Shown here: positions 10,267 to 18,796 of the stretch, in pieces
Layout of the letters: every line of letters starts with the position of its first letter
Numbering within the stretch: position 1 is the first letter of the stretch
DNA from: Apostichopus leukothele
Lineage: Eukaryota > Echinodermata > Holothuroidea > Aspidochirotida > Stichopodidae
Direction: 5' to 3'
Assembly: GCA_010014835.2 (NCBI GenBank)
Contig: JAAAKB020026291.1
Span: forward strand, 1 to 23,867
DNA length: 23,867 nucleotides
The notes under the pieces: model-generated
Databases searched by the model: none
What the model was told of the DNA's origin: nothing
The model's input: the letters and a program-made list of their open reading frames with translations, nothing else
Program-made: the position numbers and the translations under genes

Positions 10267-11049
10267 TCTTTAATACTACTCAGTATGACGCACAAAATGT
10301 AAATTAAGAAAGTTAAATGTGATCACCTTTGCCTTCTTTATTTGCTGTGTGACTCGACTTTAAATGAATCTAATGTTGCCTCGTTAGAAGATTTAATGAT
10401 GATGTAGCCATTTGTAAACTAACCACGATCCTTCTTAAAAGCTGTTTATATAATTTATATAAAAGCTGAGACAAGAATAAAGATAATTTAGAATGTACAA
10501 ACATTATCATAGACCATAAAACAAATTTGCTTTAAACGACTTTCTTGATTGGTCCAAAGTATTTAGATATAACTTTCATAAGCCACCGCAAAGAACTTCT
10601 GGAATGTTCCTTACGTTCCTGGACTGCAAACTGTTAGGTCCATAAACCTTGCATTTTCCACGACATACAAGCCCACGACTTCACCCCGCTGAACAAAATT
10701 TCGATACAAATGTAACTTAATTGATCGCAGTTAACAAGCCCCCAAAACTGTTGACAATATATTCAAAGTCTGGAAAACCCTACGACCCAACAGATGTTTT
10801 TCTGCGACTCACTTTTGGGTGGTCACCCATGGTTTGCAGTTACTCGTCAATTAGGTAGACTGTCACCATGAAATCCTTGTATTGTAAAATTCTGGTATTG
10901 CAGTAAAAACCCTCCGTTTGAAATTGATGACAACTCAGCAGTTTCATCCATTGCTTGACTTTAGCTGACTTTGTCTCGTGTTGCACAATCAACACACAAA
11001 TTGTTTATTTCTGTCAAATTTCTAAAGCATATCAGGAGACAAAGCAGTG
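10267..11049. other. No gene seen
   Basis: AT-rich sequence without long frames, arrays or recognisable element ends. The frame at 10955-11200 runs through the tRNA-like remnant and is not a gene. Confidence 0.5.
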
Positions 11050-11127
11050 GAAAACTAACTACGAGGTTATAAGCAAGCCCTGGGCTTGTAACTCAAAGGT
11101 CACTGGTTCAAAGCCTGTTCTAGCCCG
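11050..11127 (+). pseudogene. Degenerate tRNA-Thr(UGU)-like sequence
   Basis: Parts of a tRNA can be lined up in order. An A-box-like 'taactacgaggttataagc' is followed by an anticodon arm with the seven-base loop 'cttgtaa' (anticodon TGT) and four of five stem pairs. Next come a short variable region and a T arm 'actggttcaaagcctgt' containing a B-box-like 'ggttcaaagcc', with four of five pairs. The last bases 'tctagcc' have no pairing partner at the 5' end, so the acceptor stem is lost. That excludes a working tRNA. It could be a tRNA pseudogene or the head of an old tRNA-derived SINE; no A-rich tail was seen nearby. Confidence 0.5.
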
Positions 11128-11755
11128 AAATTTTCTTTGCTCTGTTTACGAATTATTAATCAAAAAGAGTGATCAGTTTCATCATCTTTTTCTAGCTTGA
11201 ATTGGAGCAAAAACTCACATCAGGTTTGTATCCTTAGTTCCTTACATTCATGAGTCTCAACGAGGAAATCCTGCTGTTTTGAACTTGTCAAAATTTTGTA
11301 AGTAATTTTGACTTCGATGAACCAGACTGGAGATGACAGTTTTCATCTAATCAGTATTTCTGTCAATGATTAAGTCTTTATTTTAGTTTACATTGTATTT
11401 CCATAATGTTATCCATTGTGATGATGCATGACAATAGGTTACATAGTGGTTTAACATTTTACATTTGGATCAAATTCGTGAGCATTCTGCTAATCAAGCT
11501 TTAATTCTCTGTTTGCTTTTCCACTGAGAAAGGATTAATGTCAGTAGTTAAAAAATAACTGCTTTACTGCATTCTACTTAGGCAAGTCTGTAGCTCAGAC
11601 TATTGTTGACACTGTATCCATGCCAGCATTTGTAATAATACAGACATTGCACATTTTGCATTTGAAATGGGAAACTCGATAAGGGAAACAAATGACAAGG
11701 CTTGACAAAAATAGTATTCAGAGCGAGAAACGTAATAACTGATGAACCTTAAACA

Positions 11756-11880
11756 TCCTGTTTATTTAGACGTTTTTTGCTGACATATATATTACGTATG
11801 ACATATATACATATCCAATGTCAAACTTCCTGTTTACATAGACTTATTTTGGCCGACTTATATGTTTTGTATGACGTATA
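11756..11880. repeat. Old direct duplication, spacing about 72 bp
   Basis: A block starting 'tcctgtttatttagac' (11756) is repeated in diverged form from 'tcctgtttacatagac' (11828). Both are followed by a T-rich stretch, a 'gac' plus 'atat' segment and 'gtatgac...tata'. The second copy runs into the 38-bp duplication that follows, so the duplications are nested. Confidence 0.65.
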
Positions 11881-11944
11881 TGTCTAACTCAGGGAGAGAA
11901 TTTTCAGTATGACGTATATGTCTAACTCAGGGAAAGAATTTTCA
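11869..11944. repeat. Tandem duplication, 38-bp unit, two copies
   Basis: The unit beginning 'gtatgacgtatatgtctaac' and ending 'gaattttca' lies at 11869-11906 and 11907-11944, with a single G/A difference ('gggagag' against 'gggaaag'). Near-identity marks it as more recent than the surrounding duplication. It has the same length as the 38-bp minisatellite at 8941 but no sequence similarity to it. Confidence 0.95.
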
Positions 11945-12103
11945 GTTAAACGTCAGGAGTACTACTCGGTTGCTTGTGTGCACTATCACCTTTGTTCACA
12001 GATACAAATGAACGCTTGGTTATAAACTTCTTTCTGTGCCTGTCCACATAGCAAAGCTTCTCACTCAAAATGACCTCACAATGTATACTTTGTTCTCTTA
12101 TTC

Positions 12104-12160
12104 GGTGCTGTGGCCGAGTGGATAAAGGCGGTGGCGGTAGACATGTGCTAATGATCTATT
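12104..12160 (+). pseudogene. 5' half of a tRNA-Ser(GCU)-like sequence
   Basis: 'ggtgctg' followed by 'tggccgagtgg' and 'ataaaggcg' is a very good match to the acceptor strand, A box and D arm of class II serine tRNAs. After it, 'tagac', 'tgctaa' and 'tctattg' can be lined up with the anticodon arm and loop of tRNA-Ser(GCU), but with extra bases inside ('atg' and 'ga') and before it. The long variable arm, T arm and B box are missing: at 12160 the sequence changes directly into the minisatellite. It cannot be a functional tRNA. It is a truncated pseudogene or the head of a SINE whose body was replaced. Confidence 0.6.
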
Positions 12161-12689
12161 GACCATTCAAGATAGGACATAGTCAGTGATAATGTCCACA
12201 CTGATAGGTCGGACAGGATATGACCATTCAAGATAACACATAGTCAATGATAATGTCCACACTTATAGGGGACAGGATATGACCATTCAAGATAATACAT
12301 AGTCAATGATAATGTCCACACTGATGGGGAATGGAATATGACCATTCAAGATAAGACATAAACAATGATAATGTCCACACTGATAGGTCGGACAGGATAT
12401 GACCATTCAAAGAAAAGACATAATCAATGATAATGTCCACACTGATAGGAGACAGGATATGACCATTCAAGATAACACATAGTCAATGATAATGTCCACA
12501 CTGATAGGGGCGGACAGGATATGACCATTCAAAGAAAAGACATAGTCAATGATAATGTCCACACTGATAGGGGACAGGATATGACCATTCAAGATAATAC
12601 ATAGTCAATGATAATGTCCACACTGATAGGGGACAGGATATGACCATTCAAGATAAGACATAGTCAATGATAATGTCCACACTGATAGG
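12160..12689. repeat. Minisatellite, 59-62 bp unit, about 9 copies
   Basis: Units begin 'tgaccattcaagata' and contain 'tcaatgataatgtccacact'. They start at 12160, 12221, 12280, 12339, 12400, 12460, 12522, 12582 and 12641, so spacing is 59-62 bases. Length varies in two places: after 'gaccattcaa' ('gata' against 'agaaaa') and at the junction 'gatagg' plus 'tc', 'gg', 'ga' or 'ggcg'. The last unit breaks off near 12689 at 'gataggtgtgactgg'. The array abuts the truncated tRNA-Ser-like sequence. Confidence 0.97.
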
Positions 12690-13266
12690 TGTGACTGGAT
12701 TTTCCAAGAGAAATGAAATAAGCTATAAAAAAAACCAATGTAGTGAAAGAGGTGGAATTAGACTAACATCCATTGTTTACATTCCTGATTGTTTTGGCAT
12801 TAATGAACGGCATATTTGATGTAATGAAAACGACAGAAATAAGATTTATTTTGGACTATAGTAACAATATCCAAAGAGATTGATAAAAAAAAAAATCTTT
12901 GAGATTATTAGGGTGAAATGAAACATGATGGGAAAATTCCTCACAGTTGAGGAAAGATGAATCCCCTACAGAAAGGGTATGGAAAATAAATAAATGATAA
13001 AGTCACAGGAATTTAACTGCACAACATTTGTACTACAGTATTTATACTATACAAATCTGATTTTATTGCAGTAGTTGCTTTTTTTGTAATAAGGTTGCTT
13101 AGTTTCACTTCAGCAATGATTCCACCTTTCAGAATGTTCAATTGTATTGTATCTTCCTCACTTTTAAACACTGTAAGTTGTACTGTAAGTTGTTACCAAC
13201 ATTTCCTCAAGAGATATTAATTCCGTGTAGATTTTGAGACAGATATTTTGGGACAGACTCTTTTGT
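12690..13266. other. No gene seen
   Basis: AT-rich spacer with short A and T runs (for example around 12885). No open frame, array or RNA gene is supported. Confidence 0.5.
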
Positions 13267-13377
13267 TCATCCAGCTGAAACTGGAACCAAATAAATTTGT
13301 CCATTTTCTGGCTGGATGGGATATCTGGTACAATCTCTACCTAGCAACCATATTTTGCTATAAACCAAAGAAACCAT
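13267..13377 (-). CDS. Small ORF or terminal exon, unrecognised
   Basis: A minus-strand frame with a true ATG (13375-13377) runs 36 codons to a TGA at 13267-13269. It includes the protein-like segment RYPIQPENGQIYLVPVSAG. Within it, 'tttctttggtttatag' (AG at 13359-13358) resembles a 3' splice site, so the coding part may begin at 13357 as a last exon. A possible donor, 'gttag' then 'gtaatg', lies 75 bases upstream (GT at 13432-13431), which would make a short intron. The frame entering from that upstream block meets a TAG, however, so the two do not join into one protein as written. The family is unknown. Confidence 0.22.
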   Translation of the reverse strand: MVSLVYSKIWLLGRDCTRYPIQPENGQIYLVPVSAG

Positions 13378-13432
13378 AAATCTTTAATAGCACATTAAGA
13401 TTTCTTGCACAACAGTCACAGACCTCCATTAC

Positions 13433-13737
13433 CTAACAGTTGTCTATCTTCATCAATAATGTTCCCTTCTCCATCTTCCTGTCTACAGCCTGTTACTCAG
13501 TGCTCAGGTTGTTGGCGTGTACACCTCGGATTCCAATGCCCTCGAAGAATGCCTCGGCGCAGCAGGGTCTTGGACCTGATGAGAGGTATATCAGCTGCTT
13601 CCTTGTAAACTCACTACTTCCTCAAATGAGTCTTTTCAATCCGTCTTCATCCTTGGCAACGGAAGAGTCTCTGTCATGTTTTTCTCAGAGATCCGATGAA
13701 ATGCTGAGGGAAAGAGCAGACGATTAAGATGCACTTG
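13433..13737 (-). other. GC-richer block, possible decayed coding sequence
   Basis: This block is visibly richer in G and C than its surroundings and is open in several frames on both strands (plus 13405-13608 and 13440-13727). On the minus strand there are acceptor-like 'ctctttccctcag' (near 13718) and 'acctctcatcag' (AG at 13577-13576), and a donor-like 'gttag' plus 'gtaatg' at 13433. Minus peptides include EAFFEGIGIRGVHANN in one frame and KDEDGLKRLI in another segment, but every minus frame is broken by stops. It could be a decayed coding region, an untranslated exon or a retrocopy fragment. Confidence 0.25.
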
Positions 13738-14670
13738 AATCGTGGCGTGGAAACGATATGTGAAAATAGTGGGACTGACTGTACAGTCTGATCACAGACT
13801 TGCTACTTTGAAGGTCGCTCCCATCTAGATATCCATTTCCAACTCGTTGGTTTTCCACACATATATGATTCATGTACCTAATTATCACAGCACACACACA
13901 CAAGCCTTCTCTTGTTTAGATGCTCCAGTAACTATTGGACCATCTTATGTGTCATTTAAATACCAAGAGTATACACCGAGTCTTGCTGTGCTGATTTGAC
14001 ATACAACATAATCTTTGTACAGAGAGACTCTGGGTATCACACTTAGCCAACCATTACAGCATATGGGACAGAATTTGCCAGTAACACCAAATACACATCA
14101 GAAGGTACTGTATTTTGATTTTGAGGAGTTTACCCAATCTGGTACCTAGTGCGGATTCTTTTCTAGATCTAGCTGGATTTAAAAGTAACTTTACAATGCA
14201 TCATAGATATAGAAATCTGCTTTAGAACACATGTTTTTGCCTCAAAACGAGCATTACAAAACAGTCTAGGGAAACCTAAATTATGCCCCCACAACAGCTA
14301 AGAAAACCATTCCCACCTCTCCTTTTCACCATGCAGGAAATGCAAATATAATTTGTTCCCGTAATGGGCTATCACACCAAGTAATTGCCTGCAAGCTTAA
14401 CCTGTATTACAGTGAGTGAACGGTGGGCTCTGTTGCAGCCTAAACTAAAATCCTACAGAAGTGCTTTTCAAATTATCACCTCATTTCCTAGACTTTACAA
14501 AATTAAATAGACCTAGATCAAAACAATATTTGAAAGTTGTTTGCAACCTCTCTGTACCCAAATGAAACTGTTGGATTATGTTCATTTTCAAAATCCGGTA
14601 ACTACGACTGAAATTCCTGTTTTAGTTGAAAGAGGTCCTTGTCCTTGAATAGTGTAGCTGTATCATGTGT

Positions 14671-14700
14671 GGGGGTGGGGGTATTGGGAGGGGAGATGGG
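14671..14700 (+). other. G-quadruplex-type tract
   Basis: Runs GGGGG, GGGGG, GGG, GGGG and GGG are separated by loops 't', 'tatt', 'a' and 'agat'. This satisfies the canonical quadruplex rule with short loops. It stands in an AT-rich context without a gene start beside it. Confidence 0.65.
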
Positions 14701-15562
14701 ACTAGGCAGAGTCATTTACAGAGAAAAGACGAACCAGAATGAAGGAAAAGGTGAGAATAGAGAAGGCAAACTACCTCCTTCATTCTGCCAGTGCTATCAA
14801 TAGCAACAGCATTGCTCCTTGTAAGTGTGATAACTGCTTGATAAATACTTGCTATATATTTCTAGTTTGATTCCATTATTCCAGTATAAGGTAATACAAA
14901 ATCTATAAATAGGATCAATTATATGGACATATGATCAACAAATAATTAGTGATTAGAGAACGGCTATAGATTCAAAGAAAATAAAGGATATAAGAAGTTA
15001 TGAATATTAAAATACCTCAAAGGATTATAATAAAGGACTTAAACTCCATTTTGAATTACAAGTGCATCTCTATATAATAAAGGATTTTCTAAAAAGTGCG
15101 AGTCTAAAGTGATTGCAGGATTTCATAAATTGTAGTTTGTCATATTGCATATTGCATGTCATTTCCACGACGTAAAGGATGGTCTTTACAGACAAGTATA
15201 TTTTCGTTTAGTCTAACAGAGTCGTTTCAAGAATACTGTATCATATTAAATCTGAGCAAACTATGTTTGCTCAATATTTTAGGAAACACTTGTTTTCAGG
15301 TACTATTCTTACTCTTCTTTACAACAAAGCCACTAGTGTAATGTAAACTTGGGTAAAGGTTACTATCAGCAAATGCGACTGAGGCAAAGGTTACAATTTA
15401 TGTTAAGAACGATTTCTTCGTAATTGTTTTTTTCTTTCCGGTAATAGAATCACCCTGTGAACTCTGTCGTTTGAAATCTGCATTCTTGCAATAACCGATT
15501 AATAAAATAAAATTAAAAAATTCTACTAGGGTCACACACTAAGGTCACATTTCAACACCTTT

Positions 15563-15625
15563 TACTTTGTCCCTTATTGTTGACGAGGACAAAGTAGAAC
15601 ATTGTTAAAAAACAAGGACAAAGTG
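15563..15625. repeat. Hairpin with a third copy of one arm
   Basis: 'tactttgtcc' (15563-15572) and 'ggacaaagta' (15587-15596) form a 10-bp perfect stem with a 14-base loop. A further 'aaggacaaagtg' follows at about 15614-15625, so the right arm is present twice. Confidence 0.8.
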
Positions 15626-16145
15626 TTTCTTCTCAGGGGTGGAATCCTCCACAAAAATGTAAGGGTTGAAAATATCTAACATGCTTCTTGTGGCAAATAT
15701 TCACCACATCCTGTTTTGTAACTTCAAAGGCTCTCCACCAATTTTGGAGAGTTTTTAGCCATAAGATAAGCATGCAGCAGTTGTGCAGTTTGTCATAACA
15801 TGAAACAATATATATATTTACAACTGAACATATGTTTGAATCAAAGAAGATGGATGCAGCTATGAATAAACCACATTGTATTATGAGGGAATACTGTAGC
15901 CCAATGTATATACCCAAGACACCAACATTGGCAATTTCAAGCAAATGTTCGGTGCTTCTTGGAGCCTACCAAAAACACAAAGTCTGCCTAACTACTGTAC
16001 TGTACACTGCCTAATTTATTGTGTGCAAAAAGGAGATCTAGAATTGCTTCAGGTCAAGAATGACTAGACCTAGAATTACTTTCATAGCATGTTGTTCTCA
16101 TCAAACGAAGAGATGCTTGTGAGACTTAGCCAAATAGGATCTGAT

Positions 16146-16176
16146 CTCCTCCTCCTCCTCCTCCTCCTCCTCCTCC
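16146..16176. repeat. (CTC)n microsatellite
   Basis: About ten uninterrupted CTC/TCC triplets. On the minus strand this is GAG/GGA repeat. No open frame with coding character includes it. Confidence 0.95.
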
Positions 16177-16207
16177 AACAACTATTAAATACACAGATAT
16201 TCCAACA

Positions 16208-16221
16208 TCTCTCTCTCTCTC
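16208..16221. repeat. (TC)n microsatellite
   Basis: Seven TC dinucleotides, close to the CTC microsatellite, which together form a pyrimidine-rich zone on the plus strand. Confidence 0.9.
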
Positions 16222-16246
16222 ACTCGATCTCGACAAGCACAAATTA

Positions 16247-16328
16247 GCCTTCACTCACAAAGGAAACCTATTAAACTAATATTAACCTTCACTCACAGTC
16301 ACAAAGGAAAACTATTTAACTAATATTA
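16247..16328. repeat. Two-copy tandem duplication, about 39-43 bp
   Basis: 'ccttcactcacaaaggaaac' plus 'ctattaaactaatatta' (from 16248) is followed at 16286 by 'ccttcactcacagtcacaaa' plus 'ggaaaactatttaactaatatta'. The second copy carries an extra 'gtcac' and a few substitutions. Confidence 0.85.
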
Positions 16329-17094
16329 TAAGTAATTAAAATCGTTAAATGGCAATTATTTTATACTCTTTTATGCTTTCATGTCGAGAATAAAAGAGTG
16401 GGTGCAGGCCAATTCAAGAGCAAACTCTGTTGTAAGAGGGGAATTACCCATTGGTGACATTACACACATGCTATACAGCTCGAACAGATTAGGCTATAAA
16501 TCTATATATAGACCACAATGGCTCTTATGATGAACATAGTATCTCTGTTTATATGATTGAAACAGGATGTGAGGCCATATCTATCTAAGGATTATCCACA
16601 GGAGGCTAGTCATTTGATAGTCTTGTTATTTGTCATGCTATGAGAGCAGGGAGTTGAGAGCAACAACCAATGATTACTCAAGAAAGTCTTATCAGGAAGT
16701 TGTGGTGGAACAACTCCCTGGTCTTACTCTGGGAAGTCTGGAATAAGCACATAATCCTCCAAGGTTCCTAGAAATTACACAACGATTAAAAAAGATATCT
16801 AGCCCTTTCCAAACCACCCACTTCCTCTTTAGTAAAGAAGACCACACCGTGAAAGCCCAGGATTGGCAATTTGGAAATATTTTCTCATTCCGATTAACTG
16901 AACTAAATTACACCAATTACCCAAAAGTTAAATATGAACTCAGTTTCCAATATCCTATTTATAAATATGTACTTACATGTATTTATACTGGATTTTTTAA
17001 TAAACTTGAAACGTGCAGTGATAAGTACCAGTCCAGTGACCGATTGTTGAGAGAGTATATTGTAAAAACAAAGAGAGCTATTAGAAACATTTGA
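16329..17094. other. No firm gene; two weak plus-strand open frames
   Basis: A plus frame without ATG (16621-16746) includes RATTNDYSRKSYQEVVVEQL and ends LGSLE-TAA. A second (16849-17094) includes TCSDKYQSSDRLLREYIVKT but starts from GTG and is AT-biased upstream. Both read slightly better than random, yet neither has splice borders I trust. They could be fragments of an old element or chance. Confidence 0.2.
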
Positions 17095-17139
17095 TAGTAC
17101 TTAGTAGGCTACTCTCACACAAACTTACTACAGTATCTT

Positions 17140-17165
17140 TACATACATACATATATATGTATTAA
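17140..17165. repeat. CATA/TA-rich simple repeat
   Basis: 'catacatacatatatatgta' forms a short CATA- then TA-type simple sequence with local dyad symmetry. Confidence 0.7.
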
Positions 17166-17208
17166 TATGACAATGTTGGGAAATAAAACCATGGCATTAT
17201 ATCCTTAC

Positions 17209-17265
17209 CTTAAAATAGTCTTTGAATATTTTAGGATCCATCTCACTGACTGCATTGCAAAAGGC
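17209..17265 (-). CDS. Candidate 57-nt internal exon, unrecognised
   Basis: On the minus strand a very strong 3' splice signal, 'cttcttcctttcttaaatca' plus 'cag' (AG at 17267-17266), is followed by 57 bases encoding AFCNAVSEMDPKIFKDYFK. A near-consensus 5' splice site comes next, AAG then GTAAGG (GT at 17208-17207). The block is symmetric: it begins and ends in phase 0. The same frame stays open further upstream to about 17400, where there is a TGA, so a longer exon is possible but has no good acceptor. The peptide has no family I recognise. Of all coding-like islands here this has the best pair of splice borders, but no neighbouring exon of the same gene could be joined to it. Confidence 0.42.
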
Positions 17266-18552
17266 CTGTGATTTAAGGAAAGAAGAAGAAGGATCATGAA
17301 TTGATTGGAATACATCAACAAAGTGTGAAGTAAAGTTAGGTGGAAAATGCCCAACACTGTGTCCTTTGTACTTTTTAAATGAGATCACATTCTCAATCAC
17401 ATGGATCAGAAGTCACCTAGATCCCTAGGTCAGCAATGCATGGCCTAACATGTGTGTGGGCTGCTGACATATATTCTGTGGCACGCAAGGCTTTCAAAGC
17501 ACGAATCAACAATGGATTTCACCATTTGATTTAAAAAGAAAAAAGAAAGGAAAAAGAAACAAAAAAAAAACAGAAAAAAGGAGAGAAAGGAAGAAAAAAT
17601 AAATATTTAAATAAAAAATGGTAATATTTTGATAGTCAATGAGTATGTTAGATGTCGATTTATTTCCCATATATATGATGTAATAATTTCAAGTTCATCA
17701 TTGTACAAGGATTGTACAAGGAGTTTTGTTCTCTGTGGATTGGCAATGAAACTTCAGAGTGGCCAACAAGATCAATTTTGGGTGCACCACTGACCCACTC
17801 TAAGAACAGGCTTGGGGATTTTCAGACTGTTTGTGGACGGTCTGAAGCTCTTTCTATGTTTGCCTAGATGATCCCTATATGTTTTACATGTATAGAGCTC
17901 TTAACTATTTCATAGGAATTGAAACATTTTTTATTTAAAGACATTTTTTGTTTGGGTTTAATGACGCTCTCACATCATAGCTCATTTATACATGTACAGT
18001 AGGTGCGGAAAAGGGTAATCAATGGAAAAATTGAAATGCATAAACTTACAATTGCAGGTCAAATGTTCAAAGTGAAACTGGCAAGCTGCCAAGGTTAGAG
18101 TGAAGTTGTGCACAAAAAAAACCATTGAAAACCACAAGCACCTGTTCTAATAAACGATGGTTATAATTACCTCTTGGTAAAGTACTTAAGATTACGATTA
18201 CTCCCTAAACTTGTCGATTTATAAAAAAAAAAAAAATTCTGGCCTTTCCCGAAAACAGGTATGATGATCCATAGTGCCATAATGTCACAACATCATAATG
18301 ATGATAACAAAGTGAGCTTGGCATATAGAGTGTACTTCAGCTGCATGCACTGAGTGTGTTAGTTCAGTTGCAACTTACTCTATATTGACGCGACAAACAA
18401 CCTAAACCTAAAGGAAAAACTGATATATAGAGGATTCAAGCTGCTGGATTCAATTATAGCCACCTTTAAAATGGTTATATTTACGACCGGAAAGTGTACA
18501 ATTGAAACAAACCAATCGAGAACTTGGAGTCTCCCCTAGATTGCTAGATTAA
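17266..18552. other. No firm gene; purine tract
   Basis: Apart from a purine-rich tract (17533-17599) and A14 (18223-18236), this stretch shows no open frame, array or RNA gene that I can support. If a minus-strand gene links the islands on either side, this would be intron. Confidence 0.4.
17533..17599 (+). repeat. Polypurine (A/G) tract
   Basis: About 67 bases almost purely A and G, interrupted by two C residues. It is low-complexity sequence of the sort able to form triplex DNA, and on the minus strand it is a polypyrimidine tract. No downstream AG-exon was identified next to it. Confidence 0.85.
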
Positions 18553-18796
18553 CTACAGCTGGGTCATATCTGAGAGGAACTCCTTCTGGAAGGAGCGGCT
18601 CAAATAAATATGGATTTGAGGCACTACATGAGCTTTGTCTCCAAATCGGTCAAGTTCACTGTCATCATTTTCTGATGCATGCTCTGAAGATGATGAAGAT
18701 TCGTTGAAGGCTGAATCTAAACATTCCAATTCAATGTAGTCATCAGCTTGGTTCTTCTTCGACTTCAACCTCGGATTCTGATGGGTTGGAGACCAT
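18553..18796 (-). pseudogene. Acidic Ser-rich N-terminus with a frame break
   Basis: A minus-strand ATG at 18796-18794, in a good start context (A at -3, G at +4), opens a 17-codon frame rich in Ser, Glu and Val (MVSNPSESEVEVEEEPS) and stops at 18745-18743. The overlapping frame, open from before 18768 to a TAG at 18553, continues the same acidic and Ser-rich character (NESSSSSEHASENDDSEL) and ends YLSRSFQKEFLSDMTQL. The composition runs on smoothly across the break, which suggests a one-base indel or sequencing error rather than two unrelated frames. Such acidic leaders occur in many nuclear proteins and in some DNA-transposase N-termini, but no domain is visible. It may be a first exon, a decayed gene or a transposon remnant. 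Confidence 0.3.

Larger units (their letters stand above)
13738..16144. other. No firm gene; minor repeats
   Basis: Contains a CA-rich run near 13891, a G-quadruplex-type tract (14671-14700) and a small hairpin with a third repeat copy (15563-15625). Both strands are open around 15633-16014. A minus frame of 103 codons includes EIANVGVLGIYIG and WWRAFEVTKQDVVNIC, and a plus frame of 60 codons overlaps it. Neither has convincing borders or a recognisable family, so I do not call a gene. Confidence 0.4.

Noticed and set aside
10955-11200. 81-codon plus frame
   Set aside because: It runs through the tRNA-Thr-like remnant, which better explains the sequence.
11869-11944. Relationship between this 38-bp duplication and the 38-bp minisatellite at 8941
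   Set aside because: Only the length is shared; the unit sequences are unrelated.
12104-12160. Functional tRNA-Ser
   Set aside because: The variable arm, T arm, B box and 3' acceptor strand are missing and the anticodon arm has extra bases.
15633-16014. Overlapping minus (103-codon) and plus (60-codon) frames as genes
   Set aside because: Both include protein-like runs, but neither has a true start, good splice borders or a recognisable domain, and they cannot both be real.
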